DNA of 64,000 bases from Micromonospora sp. WMMD1102 (GTDB lineage Bacteria > Actinomycetota > Actinomycetes > Mycobacteriales > Micromonosporaceae). Where the stretch lies: positions 558,001 through 622,000 of the forward strand of contig NZ_JARUBN010000001.1 in assembly GCF_029626265.1 (NCBI RefSeq). The letters run 5' to 3'. The translations under genes and the position numbers were made by a program. The notes under the pieces were generated by a model that was given only the letters and a program-made list of their open reading frames with translations, did not search any database and had not been told where the DNA came from. Shown here piece by piece: positions 40,094-48,402 of the stretch; the stretch's first letter is position 1; every line of letters begins with the position of its first letter.

Positions 40094-40141
40094 CACAGGG
40101 CCCCTGGTACGCGTGGAAAAGCGCGAGCCAGGGGCCCTGTG
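40094..40141 (+). terminator. ftsEX terminator hairpin
   Basis: Perfect 14-bp arms CACAGGGCCCCTGG (40094-40107) and CCAGGGGCCCTGTG (40128-40141) surround a 20-base loop, 60 bp after the ftsX stop. Confidence 0.75.
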
Positions 40142-40224
40142 CCGCGAGGTAGCATTGCGCGGTTGTGCACGGGCACGACGGCCCGGGCACGGACGGGTGC
40201 GACGAGGAAAGGGGTGTGGCGCCG

Positions 40225-40710
40225 ATGCCACGGGAGCAGGGGCGGAAGGTCGTCGCCTCCAACCGCAAGGCGCGGCACGACTACGCCATCCTCGACACCT
40301 ACGAGGCGGGCATGGCGCTGACCGGCACCGAGGTCAAGTCGCTGCGCGCCGGCCGGGCGTCCCTGGTCGACGCCTTCGCCCAGGAACGGGACGGCGAGAT
40401 CTACCTGCACGGCATGCACATCCCGGAGTACGCCCAGGGGACGTGGACGAACCACGAACCCCGGCGCACCCGCAAGCTGCTGCTGAACCGCCAGGAGATC
40501 AGCCGGCTGATCGGCAAGCTGAAGGAGAGCGGACTGACCCTGGTGCCGCTCTCGGTGTACTTCTCCGACGGCTGGGCCAAGGTCGAGATCGGCCTGGCCA
40601 AGGGCAAGAAGTCGTACGACAAGCGGCAGGACCTGGCCAAGCGGGACGCGGACCGGGAGATCTCCCGGGTCGCCGGCCGGCGCGGCAAGGGGATGTCCTA
40701 CCGTCGCTGA
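40225..40710 (+). CDS. smpB: SsrA-binding protein SmpB
   Basis: The product is 161 aa from ATG 40225. GTG 40216 has a better-spaced AGGAAAGG and would add three residues. The OB-fold begins [22 protein letters not shown], with TEVKSLRAG and [14 protein letters not shown], and the basic tail [17 protein letters not shown] inserts in the ribosome. It delivers tmRNA to stalled ribosomes. The tmRNA gene lies 246 bp downstream on the same strand. Confidence 0.97.
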   Translation: MPREQGRKVVASNRKARHDYAILDTYEAGMALTGTEVKSLRAGRASLVDAFAQERDGEIYLHGMHIPEYAQGTWTNHEPRRTRKLLLNRQEISRLIGKLKESGLTLVPLSVYFSDGWAKVEIGLAKGKKSYDKRQDLAKRDADREISRVAGRRGKGMSYRR

Positions 40711-40956
40711 CGTCCTGAGGTTACCTGGTCCGGATGTTGTCCTGACGTCCTGATTCGTCGGACTGATCTCCTGGGATGCCGACTCGCCCCGGGGCTGCTG
40801 TGACGCACGTTACCGGCGTGGCGTCCGGTTCGACCGGTGTGGCGGGCCGGTATCTGGAATGAAGTCGGCGGGGTGAGGCGTTAGGCTTGGGGTGGACCGC
40901 CGACCGGCGGTGCCGAGAAACTCCACCGGCGTGCGCACGCGCACCGGTCGGACACA

Positions 40957-41332
40957 GGGGGTGACTGGTTTCGACTTCGTACGTTGCGGCAGGGGAAGCG
41001 AGCCGAGGAAGCCGACGTCGTCTCGAGAATCGTTCGTCGGAAACCAATAAGCGCCAAGCAGAATCGCGCTGACTTCGCTCTCGCCGCCTGAGGCGGGTAG
41101 CAAGTCTGTCGGCCTGGGAGTGCCTTCGACCCAGTTAGCCGGCATCAGCTAGGAGGCTGGCCAACCGGACCCGGTCGCGGGGTCCGTGCGGCGAGATTAA
41201 TCAGCGACTGGGCCCGTCACACCGACTCGCTCGCGTGATCGGAGGGGCCGAGTAGAGGCACAGCGAGCTGCGCTCGGAGAAGCCCTGGTAAGGCGACGAA
41301 GGACCCGGGTTCGATTCCCGGCACCTCCACGA
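40957..41332 (+). ncRNA. ssrA: Transfer-messenger RNA (tmRNA)
   Basis: The 5' end GGGGGTGACTGG pairs with CACCTCC at the 3' end to form the acceptor stem, and GGTTCGATTCCCG gives the T arm. The tag ORF at 41053-41091 encodes AKQNRADFALAA before TGA, a normal LAA-ending degradation tag. Discriminator A is at 41329 and the next bases are CGA, so the CCA end is not encoded and must be added enzymatically. It rescues stalled ribosomes with SmpB, encoded just upstream. Confidence 0.96.
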
Positions 41333-41559
41333 CAACGACAACGGCTGCGCCCCGGTCCGGACGGACCGGGGCGCAACTGTCCGCAGCGCCGGTCGCGCCC
41401 CGGGGCCCGGGCCGGCTGCGACGATCGGTGCCGCTGGGGCCGATGCGCCCAGTGGGGCCGGATGGGCAGATGAGACAGGCCGGAGGGGTCGACACCGGTA
41501 CGCGGCCGGCCGCACCATCAGGATTACGTCCGGTAGGTGCCGCTCAGCGGGAGGTGGTC

Positions 41560-41997
41560 ATGCCGACCGACCCGAACCAGCAGCAGCTACCGAGCTGCGT
41601 ACCGGCGCCTGCGGGCGAGATCCACGTCCTGGCGCAGGCGCTCGCCGCGTCGGCCCGGGATCCCGGCTGGCGGCCCCGGATCCGGTCCAGCCTCGGCGGG
41701 CTGCGCGGCGCCTTCGTCGAGCACATGGTCAGCACCGAGGGGCCGGACGGGCTCTACGCCGAACTGCTGGACCACGCGCCACGACTCGCCCGGGGCGTAC
41801 ACGTGCTGCTCCGGGAACACGCGGCCGTGGTGGACACGATGGCCGCCCTGCAACGCCGGGTGGACCTGCCCGAGGTCAGCGTGACCGAACTCCGGAACCG
41901 GGCCACCGACCTGCTCCGGGAGCTGCACCGGCACCGGCAGCGCGGCGCCGACCTGGTCTACGAGGCATACCAGACGGACATCGGCGGGGAAACCTGA
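41560..41997 (+). CDS. Putative hemerythrin-like helical protein
   Basis: The product is 145 aa from ATG 41560, preceded by GGGAGG; longer in-frame starts extend into low-complexity sequence. It is predicted all-helical, with spaced histidines and carboxylates in FVEHM, DHAPRLARGVHVLLREH and ELHRHRQRGADLVYEAY. This layout is like actinobacterial hemerythrin HHE-type four-helix bundles, although the full set of metal ligands is not certain. It could bind a di-iron centre or simply be a helical bundle. Confidence 0.6.
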   Translation: MPTDPNQQQLPSCVPAPAGEIHVLAQALAASARDPGWRPRIRSSLGGLRGAFVEHMVSTEGPDGLYAELLDHAPRLARGVHVLLREHAAVVDTMAALQRRVDLPEVSVTELRNRATDLLRELHRHRQRGADLVYEAYQTDIGGET

Positions 41998-42011
41998 GCG
42001 ACGGGGCGACC

Positions 42012-42137
42012 GGGACGCCGGACGGTGCCGGGACGCCGGACGGTGCCGGGACGCCGGACGGTGCCGGGACGCCGGACGGTGCCGGGACGCCGGACGGTGC
42101 CGGGACGCCGGACGGTGCCGGGACGCCGGGTCGCCGG
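42012..42137. repeat. 18-bp tandem repeat downstream of mtnP
   Basis: Six exact copies of GGGACGCCGGACGGTGCC (42012-42119) plus a partial copy lie between two convergent genes. Read on the minus strand in one open frame they would encode GVPAPS repeats, but that frame lies beyond the mtnP stop. Confidence 0.92.
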
Positions 42138-42150
42138 GCGCTGCGGGTGC

Positions 42151-42954
42151 TCAGGGCAGTTCGAATGGCAGCTTGATGCCGTCGAGGCTGTGCGGGCACG
42201 GGCAGTCGCGGTCGGTGGAGAGCCGGCCGAGCGCGTCGAGCAACACCTCGCGCAGCCGCGCGGTGTTCTCGCCGAACACCCGGAACACCTCCTCCTGGGT
42301 CACCGCGTGCCCGCCCTCCACTCCGGCGTCGAGATCGGTGACCAGTGCCACAGCGGTGTAGCAGAGCGCCAGCTCGCGGGCGAGTACCGCCTCGGGGTGT
42401 CCGGTCATGTTGATGACCGCGCCGCCGATCGCGGAATACCAGCGGGACTCCGCCCGGGTGGAGAACCTCGGTCCCTCCACCACCACCATCGTGCCGCCGT
42501 CGTGCGCCTCGATCCCGTGCGCGGCGGTCGCGGCCAGCACCGTCTCCCGCCCCCTCGGGCAGTACGGGTCGGCGAACGAGACGTGCACCGCACCCTTGTC
42601 GTAGTAGGTCTGCGCCCGGCCACTCGTCCGGTCGACGAGCTGATCCGGGACCACGAACGTCCCCGGACCGAGTTCCGGTCGCAGCCCGCCGACCGCGCAC
42701 GGAGCCAGGATCTGGCGTACCCCGAGCGACCGCAACGCCCACAGGTTCGCCCGGTACGGGATCAGATGCGGCGGGAACCGGTGGTCCCGTCCGTGCCGGG
42801 GCAGGAAGGCGACGGTCCGACCGGCGACCCGGGCCACGGTGACCGGATCGGACGGCGGCCCGTACGGCGTCTCGAGGCGGTGTTCGGTGGCATCTTCCAG
42901 CAGCGCGTAGAGCCCGGATCCGCCGATCACCGCGAGTTCCGCCTGAGGACCCAT
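42151..42954 (-). CDS. mtnP: S-methyl-5'-thioadenosine phosphorylase
   Basis: The product is 267 aa. The purine nucleoside phosphorylase fold of the MTAP branch shows AVIGGSGLY, the phosphate loop region LPRHGRDH, HLIPYRANLWALRSLGV, and the purine-site region EGPRFSTRAESRWYSAIGG with NMTGHPEAVLARELALCY. It recycles methylthioadenosine from polyamine or ethylene-type reactions to methionine salvage. It is transcribed toward the hemerythrin-like gene and divergently from the small gene before yqgE. Confidence 0.92.
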   Translation of the reverse strand: MGPQAELAVIGGSGLYALLEDATEHRLETPYGPPSDPVTVARVAGRTVAFLPRHGRDHRFPPHLIPYRANLWALRSLGVRQILAPCAVGGLRPELGPGTFVVPDQLVDRTSGRAQTYYDKGAVHVSFADPYCPRGRETVLAATAAHGIEAHDGGTMVVVEGPRFSTRAESRWYSAIGGAVINMTGHPEAVLARELALCYTAVALVTDLDAGVEGGHAVTQEEVFRVFGENTARLREVLLDALGRLSTDRDCPCPHSLDGIKLPFELP

Positions 42955-43069
42955 GCCCCCGCCTCTCCTGCTCAGCTCTCGTCCGGCTCGCCAACTGTCG
43001 TCAAAGCGCTCTGTGGACTAGCCCTACAGACCTTAACCAGCACCAGTGCCGCAAGCTATGGTGCGTGGC

Positions 43070-43207
43070 ATGGCGTTTACTGCGCGCAGGATCACCATCG
43101 ATCCTGTGGATCCGGCGAGGCCGGTGAAGGGCCGGGTCGGGGTGACCGACGACAAGACACGGCGGCGGCCCGGGGAGCGGTTCCTGGTCCTCTGCCCGGC
43201 CGAGTAA
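43070..43207 (+). CDS. Small conserved-looking protein upstream of yqgE
   Basis: The product is 45 aa, starting MAFTARRITIDPVDPARP and ending PGERFLVLCPAE. It is too short for most gene finders. A -10-like TATGGT lies about 8 bp before the ATG and a TTAACC -35 candidate upstream, so the mRNA is probably leaderless. yqgE starts 47 bp after the stop. A basic middle and a regular amino-acid composition suggest a real gene. The function is unknown. Confidence 0.6.
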   Translation: MAFTARRITIDPVDPARPVKGRVGVTDDKTRRRPGERFLVLCPAE

Positions 43208-43254
43208 CGGTGGCAGGCGTGTTCGGCGAGGGGCAGGCGATCGGGGGACGGTCG

Positions 43255-43809
43255 ATGGAGTCGATGACCGGGCAGTTGCTGGTCGCGACCCCTGCGCTGA
43301 AGGACCCCAACTTCGACCGGACCGTGGTGCTGCTGGTCGCCCACGAGGCCGGCGGCGCCCTCGGCGTGGTGCTCAACCGGGCCACCGAGGTGCCGGTCTC
43401 CGAGGTGCTCGGCGCCTGGGGCGGGCTGGCCCGGGACCCGGCGGTGCTCTTCGAGGGCGGTCCGGTGCAGCCGGAGTCGGCGATCTGCCTGGCCCGGATG
43501 CGTACCCCGAACCAGCGGGTGAAGGGCATCCACCAGGTCACCGGGGCGGTCGGCACCGTGGACCTCTCGGTCGACCCGGACCGGCTGCGGGAGGCGGTCA
43601 CCGGGATCCGGGTCTTCGCCGGCTACTCGGGCTGGTCACCGGGGCAGGTGGAGGAGGAGGTGGCCCGAGGCTCCTGGTTCGTCCTGGACGCGCTTCCCGG
43701 CGACGCGTTCATGGAGCGCCCTGACGACCTGTGGCCGATGGTGCTGCGCCGACAGGGCGGGATCATGGCCGCGGTGGCCCACTTCCCGCCGGACGTACTG
43801 CTGAACTGA
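43255..43809 (+). CDS. YqgE/AlgH family protein
   Basis: The product is 184 aa from ATG 43255, with GGGGGA 6 nt upstream; GTG 43210 is a possible earlier start. Family blocks are LLVATPALKDPNFDRTVVLL, GALGVVLNRATE, VLFEGGPVQPESAICLARM, GYSGWSPGQVEEEVARGSW and DDLWPMVLRRQGG. The family is widespread and linked to alginate regulation in Pseudomonas, but the biochemical role is not established. It is the last chromosomal protein gene before tRNA-Ala. Confidence 0.92.
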   Translation: MESMTGQLLVATPALKDPNFDRTVVLLVAHEAGGALGVVLNRATEVPVSEVLGAWGGLARDPAVLFEGGPVQPESAICLARMRTPNQRVKGIHQVTGAVGTVDLSVDPDRLREAVTGIRVFAGYSGWSPGQVEEEVARGSWFVLDALPGDAFMERPDDLWPMVLRRQGGIMAAVAHFPPDVLLN

Positions 43810-43903
43810 CCCCCGGCGGCACGGTGCCCCCTTGGATGACCGGGGGCGAGCGGGTGTGTACTATTGCGCGGGTGCCCGGGAGACCGGGCAGGCAGTGGAA
43901 CAA

Positions 43904-43979
43904 GGGGCCGTGGCGCAGCTGGTAGCGCACCACACTGGCAGTGTGGGGGTCAGGGGTTCGAGTCCCCTCGGCTCCACCA
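43904..43979 (+). tRNA. tRNA-Ala (anticodon GGC)
   Basis: A full cloverleaf can be drawn: acceptor GGGGCCG/CGGCTCC, D arm GCGC ... GCGC, anticodon stem CCACA/TGTGG around the loop CTGGCAG (anticodon GGC), and T arm with GGTTCGAGTCCCC. CCA is encoded (43977-43979). The integrase-bearing element begins at or just after its 3' end, so this tRNA is the probable integration target. Confidence 0.97.
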
Positions 43980-44017
43980 GGATTGACCTGGTGATATAGA
44001 AGTACGGCGATGATCTT

Positions 44018-44112
44018 GTGGTCACCGCCGTGGTCACAGAGATCCGTTACCGTGGTCCTCGCAGTCGTCGCGTGTGACCACGGGAGGCACAGATGAAGGT
44101 CCTCTGTGACCA
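44018..44112. promoter_or_regulatory. Cluster of GTGGTCAC repeats, candidate integrase arm sites
   Basis: GTGGTCAC occurs at 44018-44025 and 44030-44037, its reverse complement GTGACCAC at 44074-44081, and a partial copy GTGACCA at 44106-44112. All lie within ~130 bp of the tRNA 3' end. Clustered direct and inverted repeats next to an attachment core are typical arm-type binding sites of tyrosine integrases. No gene lies in 43980-44301. Confidence 0.5.
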
Positions 44113-44301
44113 AGGGGCGAGGGAGTCTCGTAGCCCCTCAATCCACGTTTGTGCATGCCCGGGGTCGAGCTATCGGGCGGGCTTGCGTCTTGGTCGCCTT
44201 GCGGCTGGACGCACTCCGGTAACGCCAGGAGCCCACTGCGGTTGGGCTCACTCCATGGCGGTGCCGCAACTTCCGTAACCCTGCACGGGTGTGGCTGAGC
44301 G

Positions 44302-44458
44302 CTTATCCGTAGCGCCGCCGATAACCCGCGCCGATCAGCATCGGCGGGGGAGATCACCGTGCCGAGGTGCGACGAGATGGCTGCAACACCAAGGCGGCCC
44401 CGAGCACGTGACTCCACCACAAGCCCGGGGCCTAGATCGGACGTAGGAGGTCCAATCC
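44302..44458 (+). promoter_or_regulatory. Conserved leader before the integrase operon
   Basis: It has the same architecture as the leader at 57443. First comes the motif TTATCCGTAGCGC with downstream GATAACCC (44302-44328), then a hairpin with arms GGCCCCGAG/CCCGGGGCC (44396-44432), then GATCGGAC, three bases, GGAGGTCC and the start codon. Spacing from motif to ATG is 157 bp here and 154 bp in the other copy. A shared transcriptional or translational control region is inferred. Confidence 0.65.
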
Positions 44459-44650
44459 ATGCACAACTCTACGACCCCATGTGCGGCCAGCCCGCGCGCT
44501 GCCGAGGGATCGGCAGTTCCGGCAGGCGCGCTGCCTCCGGTGGCGCAGTTCCGGTACTCCAGCTCCGCCTTCACCTCGGCAGGCGTAACCACCGTTCCAT
44601 TCGAGGTCTTCTCGCCTGGTGCTGTTGCTGCCCTCGTGAACGTGGCGTGA
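44459..44650 (+). CDS. Small leader-proximal protein before the integrase
   Basis: The product is 63 aa (MHNSTTPCAASPRAAEGS ...), rich in Ala, Ser and Pro. The ribosome site GGAGGTCC is strong, and the same conserved leader precedes another short ORF at 57597. The integrase begins 18 bp after its stop, so the two are probably one transcript. No homologous family is recognised. It could be a short regulatory protein or a translated leader whose main role is coupling. Confidence 0.5.
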   Translation: MHNSTTPCAASPRAAEGSAVPAGALPPVAQFRYSSSAFTSAGVTTVPFEVFSPGAVAALVNVA

Positions 44651-44668
44651 GCTGAGGGGGATAAGAAC

Positions 44669-45802
44669 ATGGCAGTTCACTTCGATCCCAAGCGGCGCAA
44701 CTGGTACTTCGTCATCGACCTTCCCAGGGGCGAGGACGGCAAGCGTAAGCAGATGAAGCGCCGTGGGTTCAAGGACGAGAAGCAGGCCATCCGCGAAGAA
44801 GGGCTGGCTGTCAAGCAGTTCGGCAAGACCGAACTGGCGGCGGACGGAACCGTCGCTGCCGAGCTGGTGCACTGGCTGGAGGAGCGTGAGCTGGACGTGG
44901 CTGCCACGACTCTCGGCAACTATCGCAACGCGATCATGAAGTACATCATCCCTCGGCTGGGCGCTCTACAGCTCTACGACCTCGACAAAAGGGCCATTAA
45001 TGACCTTTACCGTCACTTGCTCAAGAAGGGGGGCAGGAAGGGTACCGGATTGTCGGCGGAGACGGTCCGGCACGTCCACCGCACCCTCAAGAAGGCGCTC
45101 CAAGATCTCGGCATCGTGATCGAAGGGGTGCGCCAACCCCAGCCCTCTGAGCGCGAAGACCGGGGCCGCAAGGGCATCTGGACGGCCAAACAGTGCACCA
45201 AGTTCCTTACCGCTGCGGCGAACGACCGCCTGTACGCCGCGTGGGTGCTCGTCGTGGTGTGCGCCATGCGCCGCGGCGAACTGGCCGGACTGAAGTGGCC
45301 GAAGCTCGACCTGGAGAGTGGAGTGATCTACGTCCACTGGCAGCGCGCGGTGGCTAGCGGCGAGGTGGAGGGCGGCGTGATCGAGAAGGAGCCCAAGGGC
45401 AAGAGCAAGCGTTCGATCGCTATCGGCGCCGCGATAACGAAGGTGCTCTCGGAACACCTTCGCCGCCAGGAGAAGGAGATGGCCGAGGTGGGCGTGCTCT
45501 ACAAGCAGAGGGGCTACGTCTTCTGCAAGGAGGACGGCTCGCCCTACCACCCGAAGTACTTCACCGACCGGTTCCGGGCCCTCTGCATCCAGGCTGGGGT
45601 ACCGGTGATCGCGCTTCATGACGGTCGGCACTCGTCGGCGACGGTTGGAGCCGATAACGGGATCCCTCAGCACGCGATGCAGCGTCGCCTGGGACACGCG
45701 CAGTCGCGGACCACGCAGGAGTGGTACACCCACGTATTGCCGGAGGCGGAACGCGCGGCGGCGAAGATCATGGAACAGACCATCCTGGGTGAAGCGGCAT
45801 GA
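44669..45802 (+). CDS. int: Tyrosine-family site-specific integrase
   Basis: The product is 377 aa. The N-terminal AP2-like arm-binding region (FDPKRRNWYFVIDLPRGEDGKRKQ, two blocks) is followed by a SAM-like core-binding domain (TLGNYRNAIMKYIIPRLG) and the catalytic domain. That domain carries Arg in MRRGELAGLKW (201/202), Lys in GKSKRS, His317-x-x-Arg320 in HDGRHS, His343 in LGHAQS and the nucleophile Tyr353 in EWYTHV. All catalytic residues are present, so it should be active. It lies ~690 bp from the tRNA-Ala 3' end. Confidence 0.95.
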   Translation: MAVHFDPKRRNWYFVIDLPRGEDGKRKQMKRRGFKDEKQAIREEGLAVKQFGKTELAADGTVAAELVHWLEERELDVAATTLGNYRNAIMKYIIPRLGALQLYDLDKRAINDLYRHLLKKGGRKGTGLSAETVRHVHRTLKKALQDLGIVIEGVRQPQPSEREDRGRKGIWTAKQCTKFLTAAANDRLYAAWVLVVVCAMRRGELAGLKWPKLDLESGVIYVHWQRAVASGEVEGGVIEKEPKGKSKRSIAIGAAITKVLSEHLRRQEKEMAEVGVLYKQRGYVFCKEDGSPYHPKYFTDRFRALCIQAGVPVIALHDGRHSSATVGADNGIPQHAMQRRLGHAQSRTTQEWYTHVLPEAERAAAKIMEQTILGEAA

Positions 45803-45872
45803 TCGGTGATCAGGTCTAGAGATCAGCTCTGGCTTGGGACCTGCTGCTCCTGAGCGGTGCTCCCAGCCGGGC

Positions 45873-45910
45873 GCAGGGCGGGTTCCCGAGACTTCGGGAA
45901 CCCGCCCTGC
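45873..45910 (+). terminator. Integrase terminator hairpin
   Basis: Perfect 17-bp arms GCAGGGCGGGTTCCCGA and TCGGGAACCCGCCCTGC enclose a four-base loop, 70 bp after the integrase stop. It closes the integrase transcript. The rest of 45803-46079 holds no gene. Confidence 0.88.
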
Positions 45911-46079
45911 TTGCTAACTCGCCGCCCCACTTGTCTTCTGCCATCATCCTCTCGGGAGGCGTCACTGGAGCGGTGACTTGATCTAGCAGACCTGCTGCGT
46001 CAGGCTGTCGGCGCGCAGCACTCGATCGACGATGACGGCAGGGGAATCGCCGCAAGGTGGGCGACGCGTAGAGGTGATC

Positions 46080-46943
46080 ATGTTGGTAGCCCGGGGGCGA
46101 GCGCGCCAGGCGAAGGCTTGCGCCTTCTGCGGTCAATCGGGAGGGATGACCAAGGAACACGTCTGGCCGCGATGGCTTCACCCGTACCTCGACAACCCGA
46201 ATCCAAACAGGTACGTACACCAGGCAGGTTTCCGGCGGAGTGATGCCGAGACCTTTACCGAGATGCCGACGGTGGTGACCGAGCGGCAGGGCTCGGTCCT
46301 GACGTTGGTCGCGCGCGAGGTTTGCCAGATCTGTAACAACGGTTGGATGAGTCAGCTTGAGCAGCGGGTGGGGCCCACGATCTCAGAGCTGATCGAATCA
46401 GCCGGCAGCAGAACGCCGCTGGCGATCCCGCCTGATCGAGCAGCCGACCTTGCCGCATGGGCGATCAAGACGGCCTGGATGCGGGAGCTTTCTACGCCGT
46501 CACCTCCGGTGACAACTCTCGCAATGCGTCGACGACTCCAGCAGACCGAACTGCCGCCCGAATACAGCGCCGTTTGGTTGGGGCGACATGTCGGCGAACG
46601 CGACTTCTCGCTTCCGCAAGCCACCTTGGGAATTACTCGGACAGACCGTTCCTGGGATCACGCAGAGGTACGGCACGCTCTGTGGACGTGTCTTGTCTTC
46701 CGGGGCGTGGCGCTGCTGGCGTACACCGTTGATGGTTGGGGAGTGCCGGCGCCTGAGCGCAACTCAGACCAGTGGGTACCCCTTTGGCCCGCTCTGAAGG
46801 CCATCCGCTTCCCACCCGCGCGCAGCGTCAGCGACTCGGATGTGGAGCTTGCGGTGGCGAGGCATGCGCCACAGCTAATGCTGCCGGCGGTGCCGCGGTT
46901 CATCCGTGACCCGTTGGGTGTGCAGCACGTCCGCCGGAACTGA
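46080..46943 (+). CDS. HNH-type (treble-clef) putative nuclease, cargo gene
   Basis: The product is 287 aa from ATG 46080, preceded by GAGGT; ATG 46032 has no ribosome site. The N-terminus carries CAFCGQS (C14, C17), KEHVWPRWL and VCQICNNGWMS (C82, C85), the CxxC...EHV.P...CxxCNN layout of a family of treble-clef HNH proteins often found in islands. The remaining ~200 residues are unrecognised. It may be a restriction or defence nuclease. It is a lone cargo gene convergent with the relaxase operon. Confidence 0.7.
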   Translation: MLVARGRARQAKACAFCGQSGGMTKEHVWPRWLHPYLDNPNPNRYVHQAGFRRSDAETFTEMPTVVTERQGSVLTLVAREVCQICNNGWMSQLEQRVGPTISELIESAGSRTPLAIPPDRAADLAAWAIKTAWMRELSTPSPPVTTLAMRRRLQQTELPPEYSAVWLGRHVGERDFSLPQATLGITRTDRSWDHAEVRHALWTCLVFRGVALLAYTVDGWGVPAPERNSDQWVPLWPALKAIRFPPARSVSDSDVELAVARHAPQLMLPAVPRFIRDPLGVQHVRRN

Positions 46944-46950
46944 GCGGCGT

Positions 46951-48402
46951 TCAAACTGCGCGGCCCTTGGAAGGGGTACGTCTCGACGACGTCTGGACGG
47001 ACGCGGCGGCGGGTCGAACCCCTGCGAGCGTGGCAGGCACCTTTGCCGCGAGTTCGCGGAGGTCTTCTGCGGCTTGTCTAGCTGCCTGAGCCTGGTGGAG
47101 CCTGCCCTGAGCCTCGCGGAGGCGGGCGAGGTTGTCCGCGACCATCGACATGCGCAGGACCAGTTGCAGAGCTGCTGCTGTGTCGTCGTCGCTGGTGAGC
47201 CGGCCGACCGCCGAGATGAGTCGAGACATGGATCGGAGTTGGCCCGCCGCCGGGTGCAGGCGCCCGGCGTGGCGTCGCTGTGGCTCCCGCATCGCCCGGT
47301 CGAAGGTTTCCGAGGCGTCGGTGAGGGGGCCGCCTTTGCGGCCCTCGAATGCCCGTGCCGTGGAGGCTAGGACATCGGCTGCCGCATCGGCGAGGGATGC
47401 GATGTCTTCCTCATCGTCAGGCCGCCTGCCGCCGAGATGACGGGCGCCTGTGTCCACGGCTGTCGTTGCCCGGCGGAAGGCGTCCGTTCGGTGCTGAACT
47501 CCTGGGCGACTTGGGCTGTGCCCGCCGTTGCGCGGCACTGTGCCGGGACCGGAGTCCCAGCGTCGTCGGAGTTGCGGGAGGGTGAGGTCCGGGGCGAGTC
47601 GGCCGCCGCCGTACCAGACGGTGTCGCCGGAGCTGGTGTGGTGGTCGGGGAGCCCGACTGCGTAGCCGGTGACCTCGTCCGGGTTGATCGTGCTGTGTCG
47701 GAGTCGTACGAGAACACCTGCCGTCTGGAGCCGGTCGACGAAGTCGTTCTCGTCGCTCGCTGCGGCTGCGGCTGCACGTACCTCACGGCGGAGCCGGTCG
47801 CGGGGAATTTCTGGTCTGCCCTGCCGGTGGGACTTGTTCTGCTCCGCAGGGGTCGGCCGGCGGTGGCTGGTGTGGTCAACCGGGCCGACCTGGTATAGGC
47901 CGTAGCGTTGTTCGAGGTCTCGGGCGGCGGATTGTGCCTTGAGGCGTTCGTTCCAGGCCCAGGCGGTTTCGCCGTCCTGTCGGACGAGCGTGGCCACGAT
48001 GTGGATGTGGTCGTCGGCGTGGCGTACGGCCACCCATCGCACGGCGTCCGGGTCGCCGTGCGGGGCGATGCCGACGGCGGCGACGATCTCAGCGGCGATG
48101 TGCGCCCATTGGCTGTCGCTGAGGATGCGGTCGGTGATGTGGTTGCGGACGGAGGCGTGCCAGACGAACTTCAGTGGCGGGTTCCTGCCAGCCCGTACGG
48201 GCTGTTCGAGCAGGCGGGCCAGGGCCCGGATGTCGTGGCGCCCGGAGGCGTGGATCGGCGGTTCCAGCGAGGGCAGCTGGCTGGGGCCGGACCACGCGGC
48301 GACGAGGTGGGGATTGACGTGTTCCTCGGCCTTCCCCGGGCCGAACAGGTAGCGGAGCAGGCCGCCTACGTTCGTGCCGCGGGGATGGATGGCGGGGATC
48401 AG
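46951..48402 (-). CDS. Relaxase/mobilisation nuclease
   Basis: The product is 483 aa. The N-terminus IPAIHPRGTNVGGLLRYLFG and HVNPHLVAAW and the metal-binding motif HADDHIHIV are typical of actinobacterial MobA/VirD2-type relaxases. C-terminal blocks (DRLRREVRAAAAAAS, WYGGGRLAPDLTLPQLRRRW) are shared with the relaxase-like protein at 60785. The family start position is a CTG codon (48400-48402) that overlaps the MobC-like stop as CTGA; no ATG or GTG is available nearby in frame. It would nick the element's origin of transfer. Confidence 0.85.
   Translation of the reverse strand: MIPAIHPRGTNVGGLLRYLFGPGKAEEHVNPHLVAAWSGPSQLPSLEPPIHASGRHDIRALARLLEQPVRAGRNPPLKFVWHASVRNHITDRILSDSQWAHIAAEIVAAVGIAPHGDPDAVRWVAVRHADDHIHIVATLVRQDGETAWAWNERLKAQSAARDLEQRYGLYQVGPVDHTSHRRPTPAEQNKSHRQGRPEIPRDRLRREVRAAAAAASDENDFVDRLQTAGVLVRLRHSTINPDEVTGYAVGLPDHHTSSGDTVWYGGGRLAPDLTLPQLRRRWDSGPGTVPRNGGHSPSRPGVQHRTDAFRRATTAVDTGARHLGGRRPDDEEDIASLADAAADVLASTARAFEGRKGGPLTDASETFDRAMREPQRRHAGRLHPAAGQLRSMSRLISAVGRLTSDDDTAAALQLVLRMSMVADNLARLREAQGRLHQAQAARQAAEDLRELAAKVPATLAGVRPAAASVQTSSRRTPSKGRAV

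Noticed and set aside
42012..42137. Possible CRISPR array from regular repeats
   Set aside because: Copies are contiguous 18-bp units with no spacers and no cas genes.
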